This document shows, piece by piece, positions 52,806 to 60,449 of a stretch of 64,000 bases of DNA. This DNA comes from CBDDGJ01 sp965199285 (lineage in GTDB: Bacteria > Pseudomonadota > Alphaproteobacteria > RS24). Position 1 is the stretch's first letter, and the number at the start of each line of letters is the position of its first letter. Under the pieces are notes generated by a model. That model was not told where the DNA came from. It worked only from the letters and a program-made list of their open reading frames with translations, and ran no database searches. The stretch covers positions 1,488,001 to 1,552,000 of the forward strand of contig OZ240687.1 of NCBI GenBank assembly GCA_965199285.1, written 5' to 3'. Made by a program: the position numbers and the translations under genes.

Positions 52806-52839
52806 GCTGTAAAAAAAGCGATAGGAGCGCTTATCCCAA

Positions 52840-53214
52840 ATGTTCAAATTCGAACTTGTCTCACCAGAAAAATTGATTTTTTCAGCCAAGGTCACCCATG
52901 TGCGTGTACCAGGGGCTGAGGGTGAGTTTGGTGTATTGGCGCAACATAGTCCAGTTATTTCTGTGTTGCGGGCGGGTGTGCTAAGCGTATCTGGTGAAGA
53001 TGGCGAGATTGAATTTTTTATTCGTGGCGGCTTTGCGGATGTGACACCCGATGGTCTTACTGTTTTGGCGGCGCATGCCATCACCCGCGACGAACTGACC
53101 GGTGATGTGTTGCAAACCGAAATTGAACATGCACAAAAAGCATTGGCGGAAGCGGCAGATGAAGCAAGCCGATTTGCCGCGCAAGCCGCTTTAACAACAC
53201 TATCTACCTTTTAG
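52840..53214 (+). CDS. atpC: ATP synthase F1 epsilon subunit
   Basis: Rotor-base subunit with potential regulatory C terminus. The 124-aa protein has the N-terminal beta sandwich (FELVSPEKLIFSAKVTHVRVPGAEGEFGVLAQHSPVIS, in parts) and a short C-terminal helical part (ALAEAADEASRFAAQAALTTL). At 124 residues it is slightly shorter than the 130-140 of many homologues, the shortening being in the helical hairpin. Last gene of atpHAGDC. Confidence 0.95.
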   Translation: MFKFELVSPEKLIFSAKVTHVRVPGAEGEFGVLAQHSPVISVLRAGVLSVSGEDGEIEFFIRGGFADVTPDGLTVLAAHAITRDELTGDVLQTEIEHAQKALAEAADEASRFAAQAALTTLSTF

Positions 53215-53270
53215 GGATTTATTGTAATTATTCATCGATATATTCGCCGCTTGCGCCTATATTATAATCT

Positions 53271-54287
53271 ATGAATGATGCCCAACAGAAAATCGTCACT
53301 CTTGTTGATCAAATCATCCCGCATGGTTTGGCGCTGATAAACCCGCGCGGGCAAATTCTTTTTGCCAATCAGCTTTTACAAAATATGATGGGAGTTGATT
53401 TACATGGCTTTGGGCTGAATAATTTTATCCGCCATCCCGATTTGCTCGATCATATTGCGGCGGCCGCCAAGGGGAAAAAACAAACGCTCGATTATGAGCG
53501 CAAAGCCCAAACAGAACAGCAATTTCATTTGCAGCTTCTCCCTTTTGAAGGCGATATATTTGTGATTGTCGAAGAGATTACGGCGACCAAAAATATTGAC
53601 CAAATGCGGACAGATTTTATCGCCAATATAAGCCATGAATTGCGCTCGCCGCTAACAACCCTATCCGGCTTTATTGAGACCTTATTGGATGGCGCGCAAG
53701 ATGATAAAGAGAGCCGCGAGCAGTTTTTGTGTATTATGGATGATGAAGCAAAGCGCATGCAGCGCTTGGTAAATGGGCTTTTATCTTTGGCGCGGATGGA
53801 AAGTACGCAAGCCGATTATCATATGACGATTGATTTAGTGCCGCTCATCTCTACCATTATTGATAGTTTTGCCGCGCGCAGCGCAAAACAAAAAATGTCG
53901 TTTCATTTTAATCCGCCGCCTTACCCGTTTCAGCTGGTTGGTGATAGGGATGAGTTGACAGAATTATTTCACAATCTGTTTGATAATGCGCTTAAATATG
54001 GCAAAAGCGATCAGGGAATTGAAGTGCGTTTGCAAACCCATGAAAATCATATTCATATTGAGGTGGCAAATTGGGGTGAACAGATTGCCGCTCATCATAT
54101 TCCGAGATTAACCGAGCGGTTTTATCGTGTTGACCGCGCCCGCACCAGCACGCAAGGCGGTACCGGTCTGGGGCTCGCGATTGTAAAACATATTGTGCAT
54201 CGTCATCATGGGCAGTTACAGATTCGCAGTGATATTCGGGGCAAGACCACGATTGAGATAAATTTTCCTTATAAAACAGCAACCTAG
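53271..54287 (+). CDS. phoR: phosphate-regulon sensor histidine kinase PhoR, lacking membrane segments
   Basis: A 338-aa kinase with a PAS-like N-terminal domain (about 10-105, LVDQIIPHGLALINPRGQILFAN), a HisKA domain with the phospho-accepting His 122 in NISHELRSPLTTLSGFIETLLDG, and an HATPase domain with DNALKYG (N box), a GEQIAAHHIPRLTERFYRVD region and GTGLGLAIVKHI (G box). The H-box wording is typical PhoR. Unlike most PhoR proteins, there is no N-terminal transmembrane segment, and an in-frame TAA 4 nt before the start codon (53265-53267) rules out a longer protein. It precedes pstS and may sense PstSCAB/PhoU state from the cytosol. Confidence 0.9.
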   Translation: MNDAQQKIVTLVDQIIPHGLALINPRGQILFANQLLQNMMGVDLHGFGLNNFIRHPDLLDHIAAAAKGKKQTLDYERKAQTEQQFHLQLLPFEGDIFVIVEEITATKNIDQMRTDFIANISHELRSPLTTLSGFIETLLDGAQDDKESREQFLCIMDDEAKRMQRLVNGLLSLARMESTQADYHMTIDLVPLISTIIDSFAARSAKQKMSFHFNPPPYPFQLVGDRDELTELFHNLFDNALKYGKSDQGIEVRLQTHENHIHIEVANWGEQIAAHHIPRLTERFYRVDRARTSTQGGTGLGLAIVKHIVHRHHGQLQIRSDIRGKTTIEINFPYKTAT

Positions 54288-54288
54288 A

Positions 54289-54306
54289 GCGTCATCAAAC
54301 TGTAAT
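54289..54306 (+). promoter_or_regulatory. Pho box upstream of pstS
   Basis: GCGTCAT, 4 nt (CAAA), then CTGTAAT: two 7-mers spaced as in the PhoB-binding consensus (CTGTCAT-4-CTGTMAY). The second is a full match and the first matches 5 of 7. A -10-like CATAAG lies 10 nt downstream at 54317-54322, the usual geometry for PhoB-activated promoters in which the box replaces the -35. The site begins 2 nt after the phoR stop codon. Confidence 0.65.
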
Positions 54307-54360
54307 ATTTGTGCGCCATAAGCGCGGTTAGAATTTGTTTTCAAGAGGAAAGGAAAAAAC

Positions 54361-55413
54361 ATGTTCAAAATCAAGCTTACCACTATAATATGTGCGTTAT
54401 TTGCAGTGATGGTATCACAATCAGCACATGCACGCGATCAGATTCAAATCGTTGGTTCATCAACCGTATTCCCATTTGCGACGACAGTCGCCGAACAATT
54501 CGGCCGCACAAGCGCTTTCAAAACACCGGTGATTGAATCAACAGGTTCTGGCGGCGGTATGAAATTATTCTGTGCCGGTATTGGTCTGCAACACCCTGAT
54601 GTGACGAATGCATCGCGCCGTATCAAAGAAAAAGAATATAAAAAATGTAAAGATAATGGCATTGATATGACCGAGATTGTTATTGGGTTTGATGGCATTG
54701 TGCTGGCAAATGCAAAGTCTGGTGATAAATTATCTTTGACAACACGTCAGATCTATCTCGCGACAGCAGCAAAAGTACCGGCAAAAGGGGATGCTTGTAA
54801 AGATAGCTGCACGCTGGTTGATAATCCTTACAAAAAATGGAGCGATATTGATGCATCGCTTCCTAATCAAAAGATTGAAATTTATGGCCCGCCACCAACC
54901 TCTGGCACGCGTGATGCGTTTCAAGAGCTTGCGATGGAAGGCGGTGCGAAAACATTCCCTTATATCAAAGCGATGAAAAAGAAGGATAAAAAGGCTTATA
55001 AAAAGCTCGTCCGCACCGTACGCGAAGATGGCCACTGGATTGACGCTGGTGAGAATGACAATTTGATGGTTTCAAAACTGGTTGCCAATGATAAAGCGGT
55101 TGGCGTGTTTGGCTTTAGTTTTCTTGATCAAAATGCCGATAAAATCAAAGGCGCGGTCGTAAATGATGTTAAACCAACTTTTGATAATATTGCGGATGGT
55201 AAATATAATATTTCTCGCTCGCTTTATTTCTATGTCAAGCATGCGCATATTGGCGTTGTGCCAGGTATCCAGGAATATGTTGCTGAATTTACTAGCGAAG
55301 AAGCATTTGGTGAAAATGGCTATTTGCTTGATAAAGGGCTTATCCCGCTGCCAAAAGCAGATCGTAAGAAATATAGCAATGCGGGTAAAAATAAGACGAA
55401 ATTAAAAATGTAA
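54361..55413 (+). CDS. pstS: periplasmic phosphate-binding protein PstS
   Basis: High-affinity phosphate receptor of the Pst ABC transporter. The 350-aa protein has a signal peptide (MFKIKLTTIICALFAVMVS, cut after AHA), the anion-binding IVGSSTVFPFATTVAE and STGSGGGMKLFC motifs and PPPTSGTRDAFQEL (about residues 178-191). It has the longer C-terminal form found in alphaproteobacteria. Preceded by a Pho box and an AGAGGAAAGG ribosome-binding site; followed by a strong terminator. Confidence 0.95.
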   Translation: MFKIKLTTIICALFAVMVSQSAHARDQIQIVGSSTVFPFATTVAEQFGRTSAFKTPVIESTGSGGGMKLFCAGIGLQHPDVTNASRRIKEKEYKKCKDNGIDMTEIVIGFDGIVLANAKSGDKLSLTTRQIYLATAAKVPAKGDACKDSCTLVDNPYKKWSDIDASLPNQKIEIYGPPPTSGTRDAFQELAMEGGAKTFPYIKAMKKKDKKAYKKLVRTVREDGHWIDAGENDNLMVSKLVANDKAVGVFGFSFLDQNADKIKGAVVNDVKPTFDNIADGKYNISRSLYFYVKHAHIGVVPGIQEYVAEFTSEEAFGENGYLLDKGLIPLPKADRKKYSNAGKNKTKLKM

Positions 55414-55425
55414 TTTCGCCATCGA

Positions 55426-55461
55426 TAAACCCCGCCACATATCCTCCCGTGGCGGGGTTTA
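55426..55461 (+). terminator. strong hairpin between pstS and pstC
   Basis: TAAACCCCGCCAC (55426-55438) is the exact reverse complement of GTGGCGGGGTTTA (55449-55461), with a 10-nt loop. This perfect 13-bp GC-rich stem with an A-tract/T-tract edge (AAAC...GTTT, then ACTTATTTTC) is a good intrinsic terminator. Its place inside the operon would allow most transcripts to end after pstS, giving more binding protein than permease. Confidence 0.85.
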
Positions 55462-55530
55462 CTTATTTTCTTGTATGTTGCTTTCGCTATGACTCATATA
55501 TAATCCCTTCACTGTAATGTGATTTCGTTC

Positions 55531-56949
55531 ATGGATTTTATTAATATTTCATTATTGGCTTTATGTGGTCTCGCTTTTACCAGCTATTGGTTTGGACAGT
55601 CGCGGGTGCGGCGGCTGGTCTTGGTACAGTCGCAGCAAGCCCAAGCGGGGCAAAACTCTATTCAAAAGCAACATTCACTTAACCGCTATCATGGCGGCTT
55701 TGTGGCGGTGGCAACGGTTTTGCCGGCAGCGCTCATTTTATTGCTCTGGCAAAGTGTCGCGCCGCTGGTGATTGATTATATGTTGACGGGCTATATTGAG
55801 GCGCGCGCACCACAAACTGATACGCTAGGGCAGATTGATATTCTGGTGGCGCAGACAAAATCTTTTTATCAGGGGCTGTTGCCGGCCGCCTTTGTTCCCG
55901 AATTGGCACAACAGGCGGCGGTTTATTATGAGCGCCTTATTACTGCATCGCAAAATCTGCTGATCGTTTTATTGGCGGTTTTTAGTCTCGCTGGTTTTTC
56001 TCTTTCTTTACGGATGATTTCTATTCGATTTCGGGCGCGGCATTGGGTTGAGCGTGTCAGCATTGCGATTATGATTGTCGCAGCTTGCATCTCGATCCTG
56101 ACAACGGTTGGGATTTTTCTATCCCTTATATTTGAAACATTAAGGTTTTTTGGGGAAATTTCGATTACCGAATTTTTATTTGGAACACATTGGGCGCCGC
56201 AAATCGCCATTCGGGAAGATCAAGCCGGTGGCTCTGGTGCATTTGGGGCAATCCCCCTTTTTGCCGGTACTTTGTTAATTACCTTTATTGCGATGATTGT
56301 GGCTGTACCAGTCGGGCTGTTATCAGCGATTTATTTATCAGAATATGCGCATCCACGCGTGCGGAGTATTTTTAAGCCATCATTAGAAATTCTGGCTGGA
56401 ATCCCAACCGTTGTTTATGGTTTTTTTGCAGCGCTTGTGGTGGCACCGGTTTTGCGCGATGGGGGAGCTTCCATGGGGCTAACATTGTCATCTGAATCTG
56501 CGCTTGCGGCAGGCTTGGTGATGGGGATTATGGTTATTCCCTTTATCTCTTCCCTTTCTGATGATGTAATGAATGCAGTCCCTCAAAGTCTGCGTGACGG
56601 CGCGGCAGCTTTGGGCGCAACCCAATCTGAAACCATTCGGCAAGTGATTGTGCCGGCCGCACTTCCCGGCATTGTGAGTGCGGTTTTATTGGCGATGAGC
56701 CGCGCGATTGGCGAGACCATGATTGTGGTCATGGCGGCAGGAGTGGCGGCCAATCTAACTGCTAATCCGTTTGAAAGCGTCACAACCGTAACGGTGCAAA
56801 TCGTTATGCTGCTGATCGGGGATCAGGAATTTGATAGCGCAAAAACATTAGCGGCTTTCGCTTTGGGGATGGTATTATTTATCATGACCCTGATTTTGAA
56901 TATACTCGCCCTTTATATTGTCAGAAAATATCGGGAGCAATATGACTAG
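55531..56949 (+). CDS. pstC: phosphate ABC transporter permease PstC
   Basis: Inner-membrane permease. The protein is about 472 aa from the ATG at 55531 (a GTG at 55519 is also in frame; neither has a clear ribosome-binding site). It is of the long alphaproteobacterial form: an extra N-terminal region with two or three membrane helices (about 1-180), then the MetI-like core with PLFAGTLLITFIAMIVAVPVGLLSAIYLSEYA, EILAGIPTVVYGFFA and the EAA-type loop SLRDGAAALGATQSETIRQVI. A CTGTAAT half-site at 55512-55518 lies just before it. Overlaps pstA by 8 nt. Confidence 0.93.
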   Translation: MDFINISLLALCGLAFTSYWFGQSRVRRLVLVQSQQAQAGQNSIQKQHSLNRYHGGFVAVATVLPAALILLLWQSVAPLVIDYMLTGYIEARAPQTDTLGQIDILVAQTKSFYQGLLPAAFVPELAQQAAVYYERLITASQNLLIVLLAVFSLAGFSLSLRMISIRFRARHWVERVSIAIMIVAACISILTTVGIFLSLIFETLRFFGEISITEFLFGTHWAPQIAIREDQAGGSGAFGAIPLFAGTLLITFIAMIVAVPVGLLSAIYLSEYAHPRVRSIFKPSLEILAGIPTVVYGFFAALVVAPVLRDGGASMGLTLSSESALAAGLVMGIMVIPFISSLSDDVMNAVPQSLRDGAAALGATQSETIRQVIVPAALPGIVSAVLLAMSRAIGETMIVVMAAGVAANLTANPFESVTTVTVQIVMLLIGDQEFDSAKTLAAFALGMVLFIMTLILNILALYIVRKYREQYD

Positions 56950-58207
56950 CTTTCTAAATAATGAAAAATATAAGCGCCACTTGCAAAAGCGTTATCGGGC
57001 TGAAAAACGGTTTCGAGCCTATGGACTCGCGGCGATTTTGACCGGTACATTAATTCTGGTAAGCCTATTGGGGAGTATTATTTATACCTCGCTTCCAGCC
57101 TTTACCGCCCATTATGTTACTCAGGATATTTATCTTGATCCGGAAGCGATTGATCGGGAAGATTTATCACAAACAGATTGGCGGGGAATCACGCTTACGG
57201 CTTTTCAAGGCGACTTCCCTGATATTATATCGCGCAAAGATAAAACCCAATTACGGCAACTCTTGTCGATTGGCGCGAGCGATATTGTTGCAACGACCGT
57301 GAGTGAGACTCCGGCGCTTATCGGCACAACCCAAACTTTCTCGCTGCTTTTATCAGATGATGTTGATCTGTTGCTAAAGGGTCTGATTGACCGCAATCTG
57401 CCGGAAAATGAACGGGTTATTTCTGACTTTGATTTACGAATTATTGATGCGCTCATTGCGCAAGGGCGGTTGCAGGAAAAATTCGCGAGCTTATTATTTC
57501 AGGCGGGTGATAGTCGAGAGCCAGAAATGGCTGGGATTAAAAGTGCTTTTGTCGGCACGGTTCTCACCATATTGGTGACACTTTTATTGAGTTTTCCAGT
57601 CGCGGTTGCGGCGGCGATTTATTTGGAAGAATTATCCCCCAAAAATAGGTTTACCGATATTATCGAAGTGAATATTAATAATCTGGCAGCCGTTCCGTCG
57701 ATTGTTTTTGGTTTGCTCGGCTTAGCAGTGTTCCTTAATTTCCTAAATTTTCCCCGCTCGGCACCTTTGGTGGGGGGGATTATTCTGGCGTTGATGACTT
57801 TGCCGACAATCATCATCACAACCCGCGCAAGCCTAGCTTCTATTCCGCCTTCTATTCGGGAAGCTGCCTTAGGGGTTGGCGCGTCTCGTTTGCAGGTGAT
57901 CACGCATCATGTTTTGCCCTTGGCTCTGCCGGGGATTTTAACTGGCACGATTATTGGTTTGGCACGTGCAGCAGGCGAAACAGCACCCTTACTGATGGTT
58001 GGGATGATGGCTTTTGTGGTCGATGTTCCAACCGAGATCACCGAAAAAGCCACGGTTCTGCCGGCGCAGATTTTTATGTGGGCGAATAATCCGGAGCGGG
58101 CTTTTGCAGCGCGCGCCAGTGCTGGAATTGTTATATTGCTTACATTTTTACTAAGCGCCAATGCGCTGGCGATTTATTTACGCAAAAAATATGAACAAAG
58201 ATGGTAG
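56942..58207 (+). CDS. pstA: phosphate ABC transporter permease PstA
   Basis: Second permease of the Pst transporter. It is 421 aa from the ATG at 56942, which follows GGGAG and lies inside the pstC stop region; a further upstream in-frame start is less likely. It has an N-terminal membrane helix (about 28-50), a long periplasmic region, then the permease core with FVGTVLTILVTLLLSFPVAVAAAIYLEE, NLAAVPSIVFGLLG and the EAA-type loop SIREAALGVGASRLQVI. The long form is again typical of alphaproteobacteria. Confidence 0.93.
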   Translation: MTSFLNNEKYKRHLQKRYRAEKRFRAYGLAAILTGTLILVSLLGSIIYTSLPAFTAHYVTQDIYLDPEAIDREDLSQTDWRGITLTAFQGDFPDIISRKDKTQLRQLLSIGASDIVATTVSETPALIGTTQTFSLLLSDDVDLLLKGLIDRNLPENERVISDFDLRIIDALIAQGRLQEKFASLLFQAGDSREPEMAGIKSAFVGTVLTILVTLLLSFPVAVAAAIYLEELSPKNRFTDIIEVNINNLAAVPSIVFGLLGLAVFLNFLNFPRSAPLVGGIILALMTLPTIIITTRASLASIPPSIREAALGVGASRLQVITHHVLPLALPGILTGTIIGLARAAGETAPLLMVGMMAFVVDVPTEITEKATVLPAQIFMWANNPERAFAARASAGIVILLTFLLSANALAIYLRKKYEQRW

Positions 58208-58214
58208 GGAAGAC

Positions 58215-58979
58215 ATGACAGATAATGGAACAATAAAAGCGCGTGGGGTTGATGTTTTTTATGGTAGCAATCAGGCTTTGTTTGGGATTGATTTAGATAT
58301 TAATCCGCATGAGGTCACCGCGCTTATCGGCCCTTCGGGCTGTGGCAAGTCAACATTTTTACGGTGCATTAATCGTATGAATGATGTGATTGATAGCTGT
58401 CGGGTTGATGGTGAAATCATTATTAATAATGAAAATATTTATAACCCGCAAATTGATGTGGTTGAATTACGCGCACGGATTGGCATGGTGTTCCAAAAGC
58501 CCAATCCGTTTCCCAAATCGATTTATGATAATGTGGCCTATGGACCACGCATCCACGGGCTTACCGATACGCGTACTGCCCTTGATGAGGTTGTTGAAAA
58601 CAGCTTGCAGCGTGCCGGACTTTGGGAAGAAGTCAAAGACCGCCTTGATGCGCCCGGAACCAGCCTGTCGGGGGGACAACAGCAACGCTTATGTATCGCA
58701 CGAGCGATTGCGGTTAGCCCTGAAATTTTACTTATGGATGAGCCTTGTTCAGCGCTTGACCCGATCGCAACCGCGGTGATTGAAGAACTCATTCATGAAT
58801 TGCGGCAGGGTTTTACGATTGTGATTGTGACCCATAGCATGCAACAGGCTGCGCGTGTTTCGCAACGTACGGCCTATTTCCATCTTGGTAAATTAATTGA
58901 ACATGGCGATACTAAGAATATTTTTACTCGTCCGCAACACCAGCAGACAGAGGCATATATTTCAGGTAAGGTAGGTTAA
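58215..58979 (+). CDS. pstB: phosphate ABC transporter ATPase PstB
   Basis: Cytosolic ATPase energising phosphate uptake. It is 254 aa from the ATG at 58215, which follows AGGGA. Walker A is GPSGCGKSTFLRC (about 41-53), the Q-loop VFQKPNPFPKSIYDNV, the signature LSGGQQQRLCIARAIA, Walker B ILLMDEPCSALDP and the H-loop IVTHSMQQAARVS. Length matches the family. Confidence 0.97.
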   Translation: MTDNGTIKARGVDVFYGSNQALFGIDLDINPHEVTALIGPSGCGKSTFLRCINRMNDVIDSCRVDGEIIINNENIYNPQIDVVELRARIGMVFQKPNPFPKSIYDNVAYGPRIHGLTDTRTALDEVVENSLQRAGLWEEVKDRLDAPGTSLSGGQQQRLCIARAIAVSPEILLMDEPCSALDPIATAVIEELIHELRQGFTIVIVTHSMQQAARVSQRTAYFHLGKLIEHGDTKNIFTRPQHQQTEAYISGKVG

Positions 58980-58981
58980 AG

Positions 58982-59689
58982 ATGAACGACCACATTATAA
59001 CGGCATTTGATGAAGATCTGAACGATCTTAACGCTTCTGTGGCACAGCTTGCCGGGCTTGCAGAAATGCAGTTTAAGGCTGTTTTGGACATTATGGAAAC
59101 CAAGGATTTGCAAAATATCGATCAGATTATTGCGAATGATATTGAGCTTGATACATTGCAAGCCGCGATTAGTGATCAGGCTTTGCAAATTATTGCCCTG
59201 CGCGGGCCAATGGCGGATGATTTGCGTCGCGTCGTTGCTGCCTTGCGGGTAGCTAGCATGTTGGAGCGCATTGGCGATTATACCAAAAATATCGCAAAAC
59301 GCTTGCGCGTGGTTGTATCGCATGGGCATAATATAGAGCTAAGCGCAACGATTGGACAAATGGGGCAATTGGTTCTGTCATCAATGAACCAGATTCTCGA
59401 TGCTTATATGGTACGCAATGTCGAATTGGCAATGCAGATACGTGATCGCGATGTTGAAATTGATGAAATCCATACATATTTATTTGAGCAGCTGTTAAAT
59501 ACGATGCGGGCGAATTCAGAAAGTGTCAGCGCCGGGTCGCATTTTCTTTTTATCGCCAAAAATATCGAGCGGGTTGGTGACTATATCACCAATATTGCAG
59601 AGCAAATTTATTTTCTCGAACATGGTCAGTATCCGGCTGATGAGCGCCTGAAAGCAGACCAGTCGAGCGAACAAGCGATTAAGGATTAA
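58982..59689 (+). CDS. phoU: phosphate-specific transport system accessory protein PhoU
   Basis: Negative regulator that couples PstSCAB to PhoR. The 235-aa protein has two PhoU three-helix repeats, each with the conserved metal-binding E/DxxxD-type motif: LRVASMLERIGDYTKNIAKR (about 83-102) and LFIAKNIERVGDYITNIAEQI (about 188-208). It follows pstB by 2 nt and precedes phoB by 6 nt. Confidence 0.96.
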   Translation: MNDHIITAFDEDLNDLNASVAQLAGLAEMQFKAVLDIMETKDLQNIDQIIANDIELDTLQAAISDQALQIIALRGPMADDLRRVVAALRVASMLERIGDYTKNIAKRLRVVVSHGHNIELSATIGQMGQLVLSSMNQILDAYMVRNVELAMQIRDRDVEIDEIHTYLFEQLLNTMRANSESVSAGSHFLFIAKNIERVGDYITNIAEQIYFLEHGQYPADERLKADQSSEQAIKD

Positions 59690-59695
59690 TCCAAA

Positions 59696-60397
59696 ATGAT
59701 TGCCCATATTCTTATCGTTGATGATGATAAGGCACAGTTGGAATTGCTTCGCTATAATCTTGAAAAACAAGGATTCACCACTTGTGCAGCAGAAAATGGG
59801 CGTGATGCCATTCATATGGTCGAAGAAGAACACCCTGATTTAGTGGTGCTGGATTGGATGATGCCAGAAGTCTCTGGCATTGATGTGTGTTATGAATTGC
59901 GCCAGCGATCAGAGACAAAAATGTTGCCAATCTTAATGTTAAGCGCGCGTGGTGAAGAAGCTGATCTTACCAAGGGGCTAGATTCTGGTGCTGATGATTA
60001 TATCGTTAAGCCATTTAGCCCGCGTGAGCTTGTGTCGCGGGCAAAAGCTCTCTTGCGTCGCGCCCGCCCTTCGCTTTTGCTGGATGAATTGAGCTATGGC
60101 GATTTATCCCTCAATAATGATACGCATCAGGTGAGTTGTTGCGGGAAAAATATAAAATTAGGGCCACGAGAATTCAAACTGCTTACCATATTTCTCGAGC
60201 GTCCAGAGCGCGTTTTTAGCCGCGAGCAATTACTGGATGGTGCTTGGGGGCATGGTGTTTATGTGGAGGATCGTACCGTTGATGTCTATGTTAGTCGGCT
60301 TCGTAACGCGCTTAAAAAAGTGGATTGTGGGGAGATGATTCAAGCCGTACGCGGCGCCGGATATGCGCTCCGCAATCAAAAAAAGAGTGATGATTAA
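59696..60397 (+). CDS. phoB: phosphate-regulon response regulator PhoB
   Basis: OmpR-family transcription activator. The 233-aa protein has a receiver domain with acidic pocket VDDD, phospho-acceptor Asp 53 (LVVLDWMMPEVSG) and Lys about 102 (DDYIVKPFSP), and a C-terminal winged helix (FKLLTIFLERPERVFSREQLLDGAWG, in parts, ending RGAGYAL). It is the expected partner of PhoR (53.3 kb) and binder of the Pho box at 54289. Its location at the far end of the operon, separated from phoR by pstSCAB-phoU, means both are probably autoregulated with the transporter. Confidence 0.95.
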   Translation: MIAHILIVDDDKAQLELLRYNLEKQGFTTCAAENGRDAIHMVEEEHPDLVVLDWMMPEVSGIDVCYELRQRSETKMLPILMLSARGEEADLTKGLDSGADDYIVKPFSPRELVSRAKALLRRARPSLLLDELSYGDLSLNNDTHQVSCCGKNIKLGPREFKLLTIFLERPERVFSREQLLDGAWGHGVYVEDRTVDVYVSRLRNALKKVDCGEMIQAVRGAGYALRNQKKSDD

Positions 60398-60426
60398 TCT
60401 TGCTTTTTAGGAATGGGCAGCATAAT

Positions 60427-60449
60427 CTTTTCCAAAAATGGGGGAAAAG
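60427..60449 (+). promoter_or_regulatory. hairpin covering the acs ribosome-binding site
   Basis: CTTTTCC (60427-60433) can pair with GGAAAAG (60443-60449), which is most of the GGGGGAAAAG sequence just before the acs ATG at 60450. In RNA this 7-bp stem would hide the likely ribosome-binding site. The stem is A/U-rich in part, so its stability is modest. Confidence 0.4.

Noticed and set aside
53215..53270. Pho box before phoR
   Set aside because: TTGTAAT at 53222-53228 resembles one half-site, but the second half (CATCGAT) is poor. Evidence too weak to annotate.
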